Origin: Metabacillus litoralis
GTDB taxonomy: Bacteria > Bacillota > Bacilli > Bacillales > Bacillaceae
Assembly: GCF_007994985.1 (NCBI RefSeq)
Contig: NZ_VOQF01000015.1
Coordinates: 26,079 to 90,078, forward strand
Length of the DNA: 64,000 nt
Reading direction: 5' to 3'
Position numbers and translations under genes: made by a program. The notes under the pieces are model-generated. The model searched no databases and was not told the DNA's origin. It saw only the letters and a list, made by a program, of their open reading frames with translations. This document shows positions 11,333 to 21,504 of this stretch, in pieces (position 1 is the stretch's first letter; each line of letters opens with the position of its first letter).

Positions 11333-14300
11333 ATGAAGTTTGATCGCTATGAAGTAAAGTTAGATCAGCAAAATAATTATACTCTTATTATCTATCTTGA
11401 CTCTTACTTAACAGAGTTTTCAGATGAATTTCATTCGTTGCAAATAGAAAAACAAGATTTACAAAAAAACATTCGACAGCTGATCAAAACAAAATTTCCC
11501 AACATTCCAATTAAAACGGCAAAAGTTATGGCGGGTACCATTATTGTGACCACTTTATATTTTTATGGAACACCTGGTTTACAGAATCAAAAAATGGTTA
11601 GTGCACAAACACTACAAGGAGTACAACACGATACGTACAAGGTTGCTCCAGGTGATAGTTTATCTTTAATAGGCAAAAAATTTAACGTTTCTATTTCCAC
11701 AATCAAGACGTTAAATAATTTAACTTCTGATACAATTTTCATTGGACAAACGTTAAAATTACCTTTTTTCACGTATACCGTTGTATCAGGGGACAGTCTT
11801 TCATTGATTGCCAAACGCTACAATACAACAACTGAACAAATTGCTTCGTTTAATGAATTAACATCTTATACGATTAACATAGGTCAAAAACTTAAAATAC
11901 CACTTAACATATCAACACCTGTGCAGGAACCAGTTTCAAGACCGATTGAACCTGTCATAAAAGAAGATACATACACAGTTGTATCAGGTGATACTCTTTC
12001 ACTGATTGCTAAAAAATTGAATACAACTGTCGAAAACTTAAGAACATTAAACAATTTAACAACAGATATGATTTACGTTGGTCAGGTTTTGGTTGTTACA
12101 AAGCCTGTTCAAGAAACTGTTATACAAGAACCAACAAATTCTCCTGAACCAGTACCACCAGAAAATGCTACTACTTACACGGTTGTTGCAGGTGATTCGT
12201 TATCACTTATTGCTAAAAGATTTTCTACAACTGTAGCTTCAATTCAGGAGAACAATCAGCTAACTTCTACAGTCATTCGGGTAGGACAGGTTTTAAAAAT
12301 TCCTACAAATCAAGAGATGGTAGTCACACCTGAGATTGTAAAAGAAGAAAACGCTCCAATAGTGTCTACTTCAACTTATACTGTGGTTTCCGGAGATTCT
12401 TTATCTCTTATTGCTAAGAAATTCAATACAACCGTCACTGCGCTAAAAGAAAATAATAAATTAACAACAGATATCATTTATATTGGGCAAGTGTTAACGA
12501 TACCGCAATCAGCACAACAAGCACCAACTGATACGATTGCACCAACTGCTCCAGTAATAGAAGTCCCAAATGTAATTAACCAGTATCTTACATCAAATGT
12601 ATCACTGTCTGGAACATCTGAAGAAAATGCAACAATCGTAGTAAGGATCAATGATCAACAACAAAATTCTAAAAGCTTTGAATTTGAAGCTGATAATAAT
12701 GGTCATTATCAACAAAATGTAGATATATCAATGCTCAATGATGGTATTATCACTGTCACTGCAATTGCAATCGATCGTGCTGGTAATAAAAGTAACGAGG
12801 TAGAGGTTGCTGTGAAGAAAGATACGTTATCAACAACACCATCGATAACAACACCTGTTATGAAACAAGAAAATATGAATTCGTATTCTATATCTGGTAC
12901 AGCAGATGCCGGTTCAATGGTAAGTATTACCGCTTCAGATCATACAAAAAATATTAGTACCGAAACGATCGCAAATGAACGCGGAGAATTTCAAATGTTT
13001 ATCAATGTGTCATCATTACAAGATGGAGATATCACGATTACTGCTAAAGCCATTGATTCATCAAAAAATGAAAGTGATGCGACAACAAAGATTGTGACAA
13101 AAGATACAACAACTGCTATACCTAGAATGGTACCGATTTCTTTTATTAATTTAAATTCGTCAACAAATGTTGTTGTCGAAGGAAGTAGTGAGATGAATAC
13201 CTCGATTTTGCTAACAGCAACAGACGGAATTCAAGAAGTTAGAGAAGAAGTGAAAACAGATGAAACAGGTACCTTTCAACAAACGCTAGATCTCTCAACT
13301 CTTAATGATGGAAGTATCACGATTACATCTATTTCAACAGATGCTTTTGGAAATAAAAGTGAAGCCGCAACAATTTCAGTTGAAAAGGATACGAAAAGTA
13401 GTGAACCGATTTTAGAGCTTGTTGATGATGTTACTTCACAAAACGCACATCAATATCAACTGAGTGGTTTAACTGAAGAAAATGCAGTGGTAATTCTATC
13501 GATCAGAGATGAACAAAATCAAACAATAGAGAAAGAAATGAGAGCTGATGAAAATGGCAGGTTTGCCGGAAGTGTTGATCTTCGCTCTCTTAATGAGGGC
13601 AATCTAACCATAAATTCTTACTCAATTGACGAACTAGAGAATAAAAGTAGTGTTTATCAAGGGACGATTGGTAAAAATACCTTCGTTAGTCCTCTCAATT
13701 TAGAGTTGCCTTCTTATATTAACATTGAAAATGAAACAAATGTTTCGATCGCAGGCTTTGCTCTTCCAGGGGCAGCAATCTTGATGACTTTTACAGACAA
13801 AAATAATACAGTGGAAAATGTGGAAACAACAGCAAATGAGGATGGAGAATATGAAGTTATAGTAGATCTAAGTGCTTTGCAGGATGAAGAAATCATTGTA
13901 ACTGCTTTTCAAACGAGTGTAGCGGGAATCAAGAGTGAAGGTGCTGAAAATAGATTAGTCAAAGATGTTGGAATACCAATTGCTCCAACTTTTCATAATT
14001 CTTCCTACATTAACAGTGAAAATCAATATGCCTATGACTTATCTGGAAGTGCTGAAGAAAATGCGCTTATCAGCATAACAATTATTCAACAGAATGACCA
14101 TTCCATTGATCTAGAAACAACATCGGATGAATCAGGAGAGTTTACGATTCCGGTTGATTTATCATCGTTCAATGATGGAGATATTCTATTCACTCTTACT
14201 CAATCCGATTCGGCGGGAAATAAAGGTGAGTCTATTTCTAAAGTTTTAATAAAAGACACGATATCACCGACGAATGTAGAGTTGAATGCCTTAAGATCAA

Positions 14301-16606
14301 TTTTTAGTGGGAATGTTTACAATTATCAAGTCAGCGGTGTGGCTGATCCACACACATCACTTTCTTTGCTATTTTCTGATGGTGAAAATACACTAACACA
14401 AACAGTCGAATCAGATGAAAATGGAGTTTTTGAAATGAACGTTGATATGAGTACGCTAACCGATGGAGAAATTCATGTCTCTCTTCAAACAAAAGATTCT
14501 GCTGGTAACGTAGGAGAGCTTAGGCCTGCTATTATAACAAAAGATACAACTTCACCTGCAGAAGCGGTTGTGACAGTGGCGCCATATATTAATCAAGAAA
14601 ATATGAGTGCATATAAAGTTAGTGGAGCAAGTGTTGAAGAAGGAGCGACTGTTACAATTACAGCAACTGATGGAAGTACAACATTGGAAGAAACAGCTTT
14701 AGTTATAAATGGAAGCTTTTCTACAGATCTTGATCTTTCAACACTAAAAGAAGGGGTCATTACTTTTACGATCACACAGAGAGACAGAGCAGGAAATACA
14801 AGCATTGTACAGGCATCTACGATTGAAAAAGATTCAATGATAAAAGAGCCGATCGTTTCTAAAAATGGATTTCGCTATGAAAACCTTCAGTCGGTTTATA
14901 CATTGATTGGAACAGCTGAGCCAAATGCTACAATTGATGTGGGAGTTAGGAATCAAAATGGAGAAAGTCTTTTAACCACTTCTTCAGAAGCAGACAACAA
15001 TGGCTTTTACACAATTTCCATGTATCTAGATGTTTTAGAAGCAAGAGGAAATATTACAGTATCCATCTCACAAACAGATTTGGCAGGAAATATAAGTGAA
15101 ATCAAAACAATTACTCTTCAAGCTCATACAGTTAGTGAAGGAGAAACACTAGAGGATATTGCGAAAAGGTATAACACATCCGTTGTAGCACTAACATCTC
15201 TTAATCAGCTTTCAAGCAGTATTGTATCCGCAAACCAACAGCTGTTATTGCCTATTAGTGCTAGTGAAGTGATTAATTTAGGTTATATGTATTTTGGGAA
15301 TACAAAAGATTATATCAATATGGTAAATTCAACTTCACATTCAGTAAATGTTGTGGCGCCGAGTTACTTTGATATTCATCCTGATGGAACTTTAAAACTC
15401 ACGTATCAAGTAGATGCTTCTTTTATATCGATGATGCATATGCAAGGAAAACGAGTTGTTCCTTTCTTAAGTAATCATTGGGATCGAGAACTTGGACGTG
15501 CGATGCTAGCAAATAAAGAACTAGCAGCACAGCAAATAGCAGATGCTATCGAACGATACAATTTAGACGGTGTGAATGTTGATATTGAAAATGTCACAGC
15601 TGAGGATCGTCAAGATTATACAGAGTTTGTTCGTCTTTTACGTGAGAAAATTCCAAGTACAAAGGAAGTATCTGTTGCTGTTGCAGCAAATCCAAATGGA
15701 TGGACAACTGGTTGGCATGGTTCCTATGATTATACAGAGCTAGCCAAATACGCTGATTACCTTATGATTATGAGTTATGATGAAAGCTATCCTGGTGGAG
15801 AAGCAGGCTCAGTTGCAAGCTATAATTGGGTGGAGAGATCTGTTCAATATGCATTAAGTCAAAATGTTTCCAGTGATAAGATCGTTCTAGGTGTGGCACA
15901 TTTTGGAAGGTATTGGATGGAAGGAGCTTCATATGGAGGACATGGTATCTCAAACTCTCAAGTGCAAATGATGATTGACAGATACGATGGTGAAGTCATA
16001 TTCGATGAATTAAGTAAAACACCAAAAGCGATCATTACGATTCGAGAAGGTGATCCGGTAACTGTTATTGGTGGAAACACTCTTGAACCAGGCACATACG
16101 AAATATGGTTCGAAAACGAAGAATCCATTTCACATAAGCTATCTCTAGTTAGTCAATATAACCTCAAAGGTGTAGGAAACTGGAGTATTGGCCAGGAAAA
16201 CACAGAAGTATGGAAAACGTATGCCACATCACTTCCACAAACATTAGCAGTAGCAACAACAGCTGTCACATCACCTAGTTATTTGGAATACAGAGTAGTA
16301 GCAGGTGACACACTATGGCTAATTGCCCAAAGAAATAATACAACGGTTCAAACAATAAAAGAAATCAATGGATTATCATCAGATTCTTTAACAATTGGTC
16401 AAATTTTAAAGCTGCCTCAAAAACAACAAGAACCAGTTACTGAGGTTACTGTTAGTACAACTACGTATAAAGTGTTAAGTGGTGATTCTCTATCATTGAT
16501 TGCTAAAAAGTTTAATACTACGGTTACAGCGATTAAGGAAGAAAATCATTTATCCTCAGATATGATTTATGTCGGGCAAGTACTAGTGATTCCTAGTGCT
16601 ACATGA
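11333..16606 (+). CDS. Giant surface protein with LysM repeats, Ig-like repeats and a GH18 (YaaH-type) domain
   Basis: About 1757 residues. The ATG at 11333 is preceded by GAGGTG; a TTG 12 bp upstream is possible. A short charged N-terminus is followed by a hydrophobic segment near residue 64 (AKVMAGTIIVTTLYFYG), a signal-anchor. Then come five LysM modules (Y-VV-GDSLSLIAK type, about 105-390), about nine Ig-like repeats of about 95 residues, most ending in a KDT-like strand (about 410-1265), a sixth LysM, a GH18 domain with the catalytic motif DGVNVDIE (near 1412), and two more LysM modules at the C-terminus. LysM binds peptidoglycan; YaaH/SleL-type GH18 enzymes act on N-acetylglucosamine-containing glycans. 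The Ig repeats look like a spacer. Terminator 10 bp after the stop. Confidence 0.88.
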   Translation: MKFDRYEVKLDQQNNYTLIIYLDSYLTEFSDEFHSLQIEKQDLQKNIRQLIKTKFPNIPIKTAKVMAGTIIVTTLYFYGTPGLQNQKMVSAQTLQGVQHDTYKVAPGDSLSLIGKKFNVSISTIKTLNNLTSDTIFIGQTLKLPFFTYTVVSGDSLSLIAKRYNTTTEQIASFNELTSYTINIGQKLKIPLNISTPVQEPVSRPIEPVIKEDTYTVVSGDTLSLIAKKLNTTVENLRTLNNLTTDMIYVGQVLVVTKPVQETVIQEPTNSPEPVPPENATTYTVVAGDSLSLIAKRFSTTVASIQENNQLTSTVIRVGQVLKIPTNQEMVVTPEIVKEENAPIVSTSTYTVVSGDSLSLIAKKFNTTVTALKENNKLTTDIIYIGQVLTIPQSAQQAPTDTIAPTAPVIEVPNVINQYLTSNVSLSGTSEENATIVVRINDQQQNSKSFEFEADNNGHYQQNVDISMLNDGIITVTAIAIDRAGNKSNEVEVAVKKDTLSTTPSITTPVMKQENMNSYSISGTADAGSMVSITASDHTKNISTETIANERGEFQMFINVSSLQDGDITITAKAIDSSKNESDATTKIVTKDTTTAIPRMVPISFINLNSSTNVVVEGSSEMNTSILLTATDGIQEVREEVKTDETGTFQQTLDLSTLNDGSITITSISTDAFGNKSEAATISVEKDTKSSEPILELVDDVTSQNAHQYQLSGLTEENAVVILSIRDEQNQTIEKEMRADENGRFAGSVDLRSLNEGNLTINSYSIDELENKSSVYQGTIGKNTFVSPLNLELPSYINIENETNVSIAGFALPGAAILMTFTDKNNTVENVETTANEDGEYEVIVDLSALQDEEIIVTAFQTSVAGIKSEGAENRLVKDVGIPIAPTFHNSSYINSENQYAYDLSGSAEENALISITIIQQNDHSIDLETTSDESGEFTIPVDLSSFNDGDILFTLTQSDSAGNKGESISKVLIKDTISPTNVELNALRSIFSGNVYNYQVSGVADPHTSLSLLFSDGENTLTQTVESDENGVFEMNVDMSTLTDGEIHVSLQTKDSAGNVGELRPAIITKDTTSPAEAVVTVAPYINQENMSAYKVSGASVEEGATVTITATDGSTTLEETALVINGSFSTDLDLSTLKEGVITFTITQRDRAGNTSIVQASTIEKDSMIKEPIVSKNGFRYENLQSVYTLIGTAEPNATIDVGVRNQNGESLLTTSSEADNNGFYTISMYLDVLEARGNITVSISQTDLAGNISEIKTITLQAHTVSEGETLEDIAKRYNTSVVALTSLNQLSSSIVSANQQLLLPISASEVINLGYMYFGNTKDYINMVNSTSHSVNVVAPSYFDIHPDGTLKLTYQVDASFISMMHMQGKRVVPFLSNHWDRELGRAMLANKELAAQQIADAIERYNLDGVNVDIENVTAEDRQDYTEFVRLLREKIPSTKEVSVAVAANPNGWTTGWHGSYDYTELAKYADYLMIMSYDESYPGGEAGSVASYNWVERSVQYALSQNVSSDKIVLGVAHFGRYWMEGASYGGHGISNSQVQMMIDRYDGEVIFDELSKTPKAIITIREGDPVTVIGGNTLEPGTYEIWFENEESISHKLSLVSQYNLKGVGNWSIGQENTEVWKTYATSLPQTLAVATTAVTSPSYLEYRVVAGDTLWLIAQRNNTTVQTIKEINGLSSDSLTIGQILKLPQKQQEPVTEVTVSTTTYKVLSGDSLSLIAKKFNTTVTAIKEENHLSSDMIYVGQVLVIPSAT

Positions 16607-16616
16607 TTTTAGTTAT

Positions 16617-16652
16617 AAAAATAAGAGCGCAGATTGACTGCGCTCTTATTTA
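16617..16652 (+). terminator. Terminator after the LysM/GH18 gene
   Basis: AAATAAGAGCGCAG pairs with CTGCGCTCTTATTT around a 5-nt loop, with T residues on both flanks, so it may act in both directions between the convergent genes. Confidence 0.85.
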
Positions 16653-16740
16653 GTACATTATTTTAAAACAAAGTTTAAAGCTTGGTATTGATTTCTACCA
16701 CTTTGATGATTGGAGAAAAATAAAGAAACTCTTACTTAGA

Positions 16741-17298
16741 TCAGTTTAGTTCTCTTATCGCAGCAACTATTTCCTCAAAATGACTTTGCTGAAAGCCATA
16801 GCTATTAACAACCTCACCCTGTTGATTGATCAAATAAAAGCTTGTTGAATGAATAACTTGATCAGAAGAAGAGGGCTTTTGAATAAGTGTTTGAAATTCC
16901 TCTCTTGCAAATGCTTCGATTTCAGCTTGGTTATAACCAGTCAGCATATGCCAATTGGATGAATTCGTTGTGAATTTGTCCATGTATTTTTTTAATACAT
17001 CAGGTGTATCAATTGTTGGATCCACACTAAAGGAAACAAGCTCAACATCAAGATTTTGGTTTTTTAGTTCTTTTTGAAGAGCTGCCATATTTGCTGTCAT
17101 TGGTGGACAAACCGTATCACAATTGGTGAAAATAAAATTTGCAATCCACACCTTACCTTTAAGATTTTCAGAACCAAAGGATTGTCCATTTTGGTTAGTA
17201 TACGAAAATGGCTCCATTTGAAAAGCTGCTTCTTTGTTACCGTTACAAGCAGACAATAGTAAACAACAAAAAATGAGTAATAGTAAAGTTTTTTTCAT
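16741..17298 (-). CDS. SCO1/SenC-family copper chaperone lipoprotein
   Basis: A 185-residue lipoprotein with signal peptide and lipobox LLSAC (Cys18). The thioredoxin-like domain has the copper-binding CxxxC motif (NCDTVCP, Cys60 and Cys64) and the distal His150 (VIHSTSFYL) of Sco proteins. Sco proteins deliver copper to the CuA site of cytochrome c oxidase or act as thiol reductases outside the membrane. It lies 21 bp downstream of a sensor kinase gene on the same strand, so it is probably in the two-component operon. B. subtilis YpmQ/BsSco is the nearest recalled relative. Confidence 0.9.
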   Translation of the reverse strand: MKKTLLLLIFCCLLLSACNGNKEAAFQMEPFSYTNQNGQSFGSENLKGKVWIANFIFTNCDTVCPPMTANMAALQKELKNQNLDVELVSFSVDPTIDTPDVLKKYMDKFTTNSSNWHMLTGYNQAEIEAFAREEFQTLIQKPSSSDQVIHSTSFYLINQQGEVVNSYGFQQSHFEEIVAAIRELN

Positions 17299-17319
17299 AA
17301 AATCCTCCGATACGATTTG

Positions 17320-18720
17320 CTAATCATAGGAAATGAGGGGTAGTTTAATTGTCACAACTGTTCCTTCGTAACTTTCACTTGTGATCGAAAAGGTGCCGTT
17401 GTGTAAAGCTATAATTTGTTTGACAATTGATAATCCTAAGCCTGTACCACCAGTAGATCGACTTCTAGCTTTATCTGTTCTGAAAAAACGTTCTCCAATT
17501 CTATCAATATCTTCCTTGTTAATACCTTGGCCTTTGTTGGTAACAGAAAGAACCATCATGTTATGTTGCTCTTTTAATTCAATAAACACTTCACCATTTT
17601 GTGATGAGTATTTAATCGCATTATCGATCATGTTATACATAACCTGCTGCATTCGTTTAACATCTCCGACAATGATGATATCTTCCTGAATGGAAGTTCT
17701 GCACAATAGGTTATTCTCAGATAAACGTATTTTAAAAAGATCAATTGTATCTAAAAGAACCTGGGCTATTGCAATGGGCTCTTGATCTACTACATATAAA
17801 TTTTCCTCTAAATGATTGAGCTCGATTAAATCATGTAGAATTTGGTTAAGCCGATTCGTTTCTTTTTCAATTGTTGTTAAATAGCTATCCCTTTCTTCCT
17901 TTGATTCATATAGCTGCTGCTTGAGTGCATGAGTATAGCCATTAATATATGTAAGAGGAGTTCTTAGTTCATGAACAATATTGGAAAGAAACTCTTTTTT
18001 TCGTGTTTCTTGTTCCTCCAATGATGAACTCATTGAATTAAATGCTTCGGCCAGTTTTCCCACTTCATCTGAATTTGTTGATCTGATACGATTTGAGTAA
18101 TTACCTTTTGCGATCTCCCCAGATAAATTTTGCATCGATGTTAATGGTTTAAAAAGAGAAAGCCTAATTTTATTAACTATCAACAACAAGATAATGAAAA
18201 AGATGCTTCCTGCTAAAATAAGAATTGGAAGACTCTCTTCAAACACATCATGTAATTCGGCTAAAGGAACATATATATATACAATTCCGATCAAATCTGA
18301 TTGACTTTGAATGGGAAACATCGCTCCAACGATATTTCGATCAAACTCAGAAACATAGCCTTCTTTTAGGATGTAATTTCCTTTAGCTAATGTTGCTTGA
18401 TCTTCAGGACTTATTAATGTGCTATTTGCGATTTGATAGGGAAAAAGAACCTTTAGTTCATCAACCGAATTCACCACGATAACCTCATATTCAGAGACAA
18501 TATTAAACCAATGAATTTTTTCAATAATATCTTCATTTAATGATCCATAATGAAAATGGGATGCTGTATTTTCACCTTGATATATAACAGATTCCCGAAT
18601 GCTTTTTAGGTATAAATCTTTATATAAAAAATGCAAAAAGAAAAATGAAAACAATATGGTGCAGCTAATACTAAGAAATATAAGAAGAAATACTTTTTTA
18701 CTTAATGAGAAATTCCTCAC
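17320..18720 (-). CDS. Two-component sensor histidine kinase
   Basis: A 466-residue kinase starting at GTG 18720, with GAGGTG 8 bp upstream overlapping the end of the regulator gene. It has a first membrane segment (about 10-32), an extracytoplasmic sensing domain of about 130 residues, a second membrane segment (about 164-184), HAMP (about 185-238), the phospho-acceptor His250 in NIVHELRTPL, and an HATPase domain with N box (MYNMIDNAIKYS) and G boxes (GGTGLGLSIVKQ). The signal is unknown. Its neighbours (Sco-like protein downstream; PepSY and YtkA-like genes divergent upstream) suggest copper, redox or respiratory stress, an inference from context only. Confidence 0.93.
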   Translation of the reverse strand: MRNFSLSKKVFLLIFLSISCTILFSFFFLHFLYKDLYLKSIRESVIYQGENTASHFHYGSLNEDIIEKIHWFNIVSEYEVIVVNSVDELKVLFPYQIANSTLISPEDQATLAKGNYILKEGYVSEFDRNIVGAMFPIQSQSDLIGIVYIYVPLAELHDVFEESLPILILAGSIFFIILLLIVNKIRLSLFKPLTSMQNLSGEIAKGNYSNRIRSTNSDEVGKLAEAFNSMSSSLEEQETRKKEFLSNIVHELRTPLTYINGYTHALKQQLYESKEERDSYLTTIEKETNRLNQILHDLIELNHLEENLYVVDQEPIAIAQVLLDTIDLFKIRLSENNLLCRTSIQEDIIIVGDVKRMQQVMYNMIDNAIKYSSQNGEVFIELKEQHNMMVLSVTNKGQGINKEDIDRIGERFFRTDKARSRSTGGTGLGLSIVKQIIALHNGTFSITSESYEGTVVTIKLPLISYD

Positions 18721-18723
18721 TTT

Positions 18724-19395
18724 TTACACCTCAAATTTATAACCTTTTCCCCAAACAGTTTGAATAAGAGATCCATGCTGCTTTAGTTTTAAACGCAGAG
18801 TTTTTATATGTGTATCAACAGTTCTTTCGCTACCTGTGTAATAATCTCCCCATATGGATTGTAAAAGCTGTTCTCTTGAAAATAGCTTTCCTTTATTTTT
18901 TGCTAAGAGAAATAATAGTTCATATTCTTTTAAAGTAAATGAAAGTGGTTGATCCTCTAATTTAACAGTATGTGAAGCAGTATCGATAGCGAGTGGTCCT
19001 AAAATTAATCTTGAAGAAGGAAGTGATGAAACTTTTGCTCTTCGAAGAACAGATTCAATTCTGGCTAACAATTCACCTGGATGAAATGGCTTCACAATAT
19101 AATCATCACCACCTAATTTTAATCCATGAACTTTATCCCATTCTTCTCCTTTAGCTGTTAAAAAGATAAGCGGAATATCGTGAATTTTCTTTACTTCACT
19201 AGCAAATGTGAATCCATCTATAAAAGGCATCATCACATCAACTATAAGAAGATCAGGTATGTTGTTTTTTATTTTTGTAAGAGCATCGATTCCATCTGTT
19301 GCTTGTAAAACTGTATAACCTTCCTTTAATAGAAAAGTTTGCACGAGATTTCTCATTTGTTCTTCATCATCAACAATCATTATGGTTAAATCCAT
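18724..19395 (-). CDS. OmpR/PhoB-family response regulator
   Basis: About 223 residues from the ATG at 19395 (MDLTIMIVDDEEQ), chosen because GAGGT lies 8 bp upstream; earlier in-frame ATGs lack a site. The receiver domain has acidic pair Asp9-Asp10, phospho-acceptor Asp53 (LLIVDVMMP) and the switch region FLTAKGE. The C-terminal winged helix ends SERTVDTHIKTLRLKL and WGKGYKFEV, typical of OmpR-type DNA binding. It is first in the regulator-kinase-Sco operon, with 3 bp to the kinase start. Confidence 0.93.
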   Translation of the reverse strand: MDLTIMIVDDEEQMRNLVQTFLLKEGYTVLQATDGIDALTKIKNNIPDLLIVDVMMPFIDGFTFASEVKKIHDIPLIFLTAKGEEWDKVHGLKLGGDDYIVKPFHPGELLARIESVLRRAKVSSLPSSRLILGPLAIDTASHTVKLEDQPLSFTLKEYELLFLLAKNKGKLFSREQLLQSIWGDYYTGSERTVDTHIKTLRLKLKQHGSLIQTVWGKGYKFEV

Positions 19396-19610
19396 CTTAC
19401 GTACCTCACTCATTAACAATCTGATTATTTATCATACACCTAATTATAAAGACAAATTGTGAAGTTTTTGTGGAATTGAGATCTTTCTTCACTAGAAATC
19501 TACTACTGCATTAAAAACAACAACAAAAAAGTTCAATTTCTTCACTTTTTCAACACATTAGTTTTTTATGATGTTATCATAGAAAACTAATTGAAGAGGA
19601 GTTATAGAGA

Positions 19611-20969
19611 ATGACGAAAGAGAAGATAAAACCTGATAAACAAACTCAATCATTATATAAAACAGTATGGAGATGGCACTTTTACGCAGCTCTTATTTTT
19701 GCACCGTTTCTGATTATTCTTGCATTTACAGGCTCGATTTATTTGTACAAGCCTCAAATTGAGAATTTGATTTACAAAGATCTTTACGAGGTAACACCTC
19801 AGGAAGATAGAGTCTTAGCTTCTGAACAGATCGAGAAAGTGAAAGAAAAATATCCAGATGGACTTGTGACGAAGTATCGACCTGGTGAAACCGATAATCG
19901 ATCTAGTGAAGTAAGTGTAATAAATGATGGGAAATGGCTAACAGTTTATAGTGATCCTTATACAGGTAAAATAATCGCCGAATTAAATAACGATGACAAA
20001 ATCATGGATAAAGTGGAAGAATTCCATGGTGAATTAATGGCTGGAACACTTGGTGATCGAATTGTTGAGCTAGCAGCGTGTTGGGGAGTTATTCTCGTTA
20101 TAACTGGATTATATTTATGGGTCCCGAAAAAGAAATTTGCTATTTCAGGAGTCCTTATTCCACGATTTAATAAAGGAAAGAAGATACTAGTTAGAGACTT
20201 GCATGCTGTTCCTGCGTTTTGGATTGCTGGAGGAATGGTGTTTTTAATTATGACAGGACTTCCATGGTCTGGATTTTGGGGAACTCAATTTCAAAATATA
20301 GCAACACAATCTGGTGTAGGATATCCACCTTCAGTTTGGAGTGGTGAAGCTCCAACATCTACAATTAAAACAAAGGATATTGCAGATGTACCTTGGGCAG
20401 CTGAAAATTTAGACATTCCTTCTTCAGATGTTGAGGGGTTTACTCCGATATCAATCGATGAAGTTGTCACAATAGCAAACAGAGAAGGAATTGATCTTAG
20501 TTATTCAATTTATTTGCCAAGTGAACCGAGTGGAGTATATACGTTATCAGCTTATCCACCTAAAGCACAAGATGAACTAACAATGCATGTTGATCAATAC
20601 ACAGGAGCCATTTTGACTGACTATCATTTTAATAACTATGGAATTGTAGGAAAAATTGTTGCCTTGGGAATTACTTTACACAAAGGAACACAATTTGGTT
20701 GGTTCAACCAAATTATTAGTCTTTTAATCTGCTGGGGAATTATTTTTGTCGCATTAAGCGGATATTATTTATGGCTTCTTCGCAAAAAGAAACACGACAT
20801 TAGCGCACCTAAAGCACCAAGTGCATTAAAAATGAAATCATATTTAATTCTTTTAATTGTACTTGGCTTGATCTTCCCATTAGTAGGATTGACTCTGATC
20901 ATTGTGTGGTTAATAGATTTGTTGATCATCCAAAGAAGTTCAAATTTGAAGAAGACTTTCAATGCTTAA
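19611..20969 (+). CDS. PepSY-associated transmembrane protein
   Basis: A 452-residue membrane protein of the PepSY_TM type, with hydrophobic segments near 28-48 (FYAALIFAPFLIILAFTGSIY, split as FYAALIFAPF and LAFTGSIY), 155-170, 200-220, about 360-385 and 410-440. PepSY-like loops lie between them (DPYTGKI and DQYTGAI). Conserved histidines near the membrane segments (WRWHFYA, FHGELM, DLHAVPAF, LHKGTQFGWF) are typical; some members are thought to act in iron or haem reduction. The start has AGAGGAG. It is followed by a YtkA-like lipoprotein and divergent from the two-component genes. Exact function not known. Confidence 0.85.
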   Translation: MTKEKIKPDKQTQSLYKTVWRWHFYAALIFAPFLIILAFTGSIYLYKPQIENLIYKDLYEVTPQEDRVLASEQIEKVKEKYPDGLVTKYRPGETDNRSSEVSVINDGKWLTVYSDPYTGKIIAELNNDDKIMDKVEEFHGELMAGTLGDRIVELAACWGVILVITGLYLWVPKKKFAISGVLIPRFNKGKKILVRDLHAVPAFWIAGGMVFLIMTGLPWSGFWGTQFQNIATQSGVGYPPSVWSGEAPTSTIKTKDIADVPWAAENLDIPSSDVEGFTPISIDEVVTIANREGIDLSYSIYLPSEPSGVYTLSAYPPKAQDELTMHVDQYTGAILTDYHFNNYGIVGKIVALGITLHKGTQFGWFNQIISLLICWGIIFVALSGYYLWLLRKKKHDISAPKAPSALKMKSYLILLIVLGLIFPLVGLTLIIVWLIDLLIIQRSSNLKKTFNA

Positions 20970-20986
20970 TAAAGGAGGGTACAAAA

Positions 20987-21457
20987 ATGAGAAATAAATC
21001 TTTCTATCTATTACTTATGTTATTACTATTATTTCTAAGTGCATGTTCGAATCAAAAAGATGTTGCCATGTTATACCCTCAGGAATCACCTATTAACATT
21101 GATATTCTTCTTCCTGAGACAATTACTGTTAATGAAAATACAAACTTCAAAGTTCAATTAACTCAAGCTGGAAAAGCAGTAGAAAACCCAGACTTTGTTC
21201 ATTTTGAAATTTGGAATCAAGAAGGAACTGTTTATCATTCAATGGAAGAAGCTGTTGAAGAAGGAAACGGTATTTACAGTTTAAGTAAAGAGCTTGAACA
21301 GGAAGGTCTATATTTTATTAAAATACATGCGAGCAGCAATGGATCGATCATCATTCCTCAAAAGCAATTTGTAGTTGGGAGCTTAACGGAGAAGGATGTG
21401 GCATTTTTATTAAATGGCACAAAACCGGATGTAGAAGGACACGATTCCCACCATTAA
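20987..21457 (+). CDS. YtkA-like lipoprotein
   Basis: A 156-residue lipoprotein starting at ATG 20987 with AAAGGAGG 8 bp upstream; a longer frame starting inside the PepSY gene lacks a site. The signal peptide ends in lipobox LSAC. The rest is a single beta-sandwich (NFKVQLTQAGKAVENPDFVHFEIW) of the YtkA/FixH-like type, ending in a His-rich tail (EGHDSHH) that could bind metal. It is 17 bp downstream of the PepSY gene and surely co-transcribed. Several YtkA-like proteins sit with copper or respiratory genes, consistent with the nearby Sco-like gene. Confidence 0.82.
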   Translation: MRNKSFYLLLMLLLLFLSACSNQKDVAMLYPQESPINIDILLPETITVNENTNFKVQLTQAGKAVENPDFVHFEIWNQEGTVYHSMEEAVEEGNGIYSLSKELEQEGLYFIKIHASSNGSIIIPQKQFVVGSLTEKDVAFLLNGTKPDVEGHDSHH

Positions 21458-21504
21458 ATGTAAAATTCATTATCATCTGAATTAGATAGCTTGCATTCGA
21501 TAAA

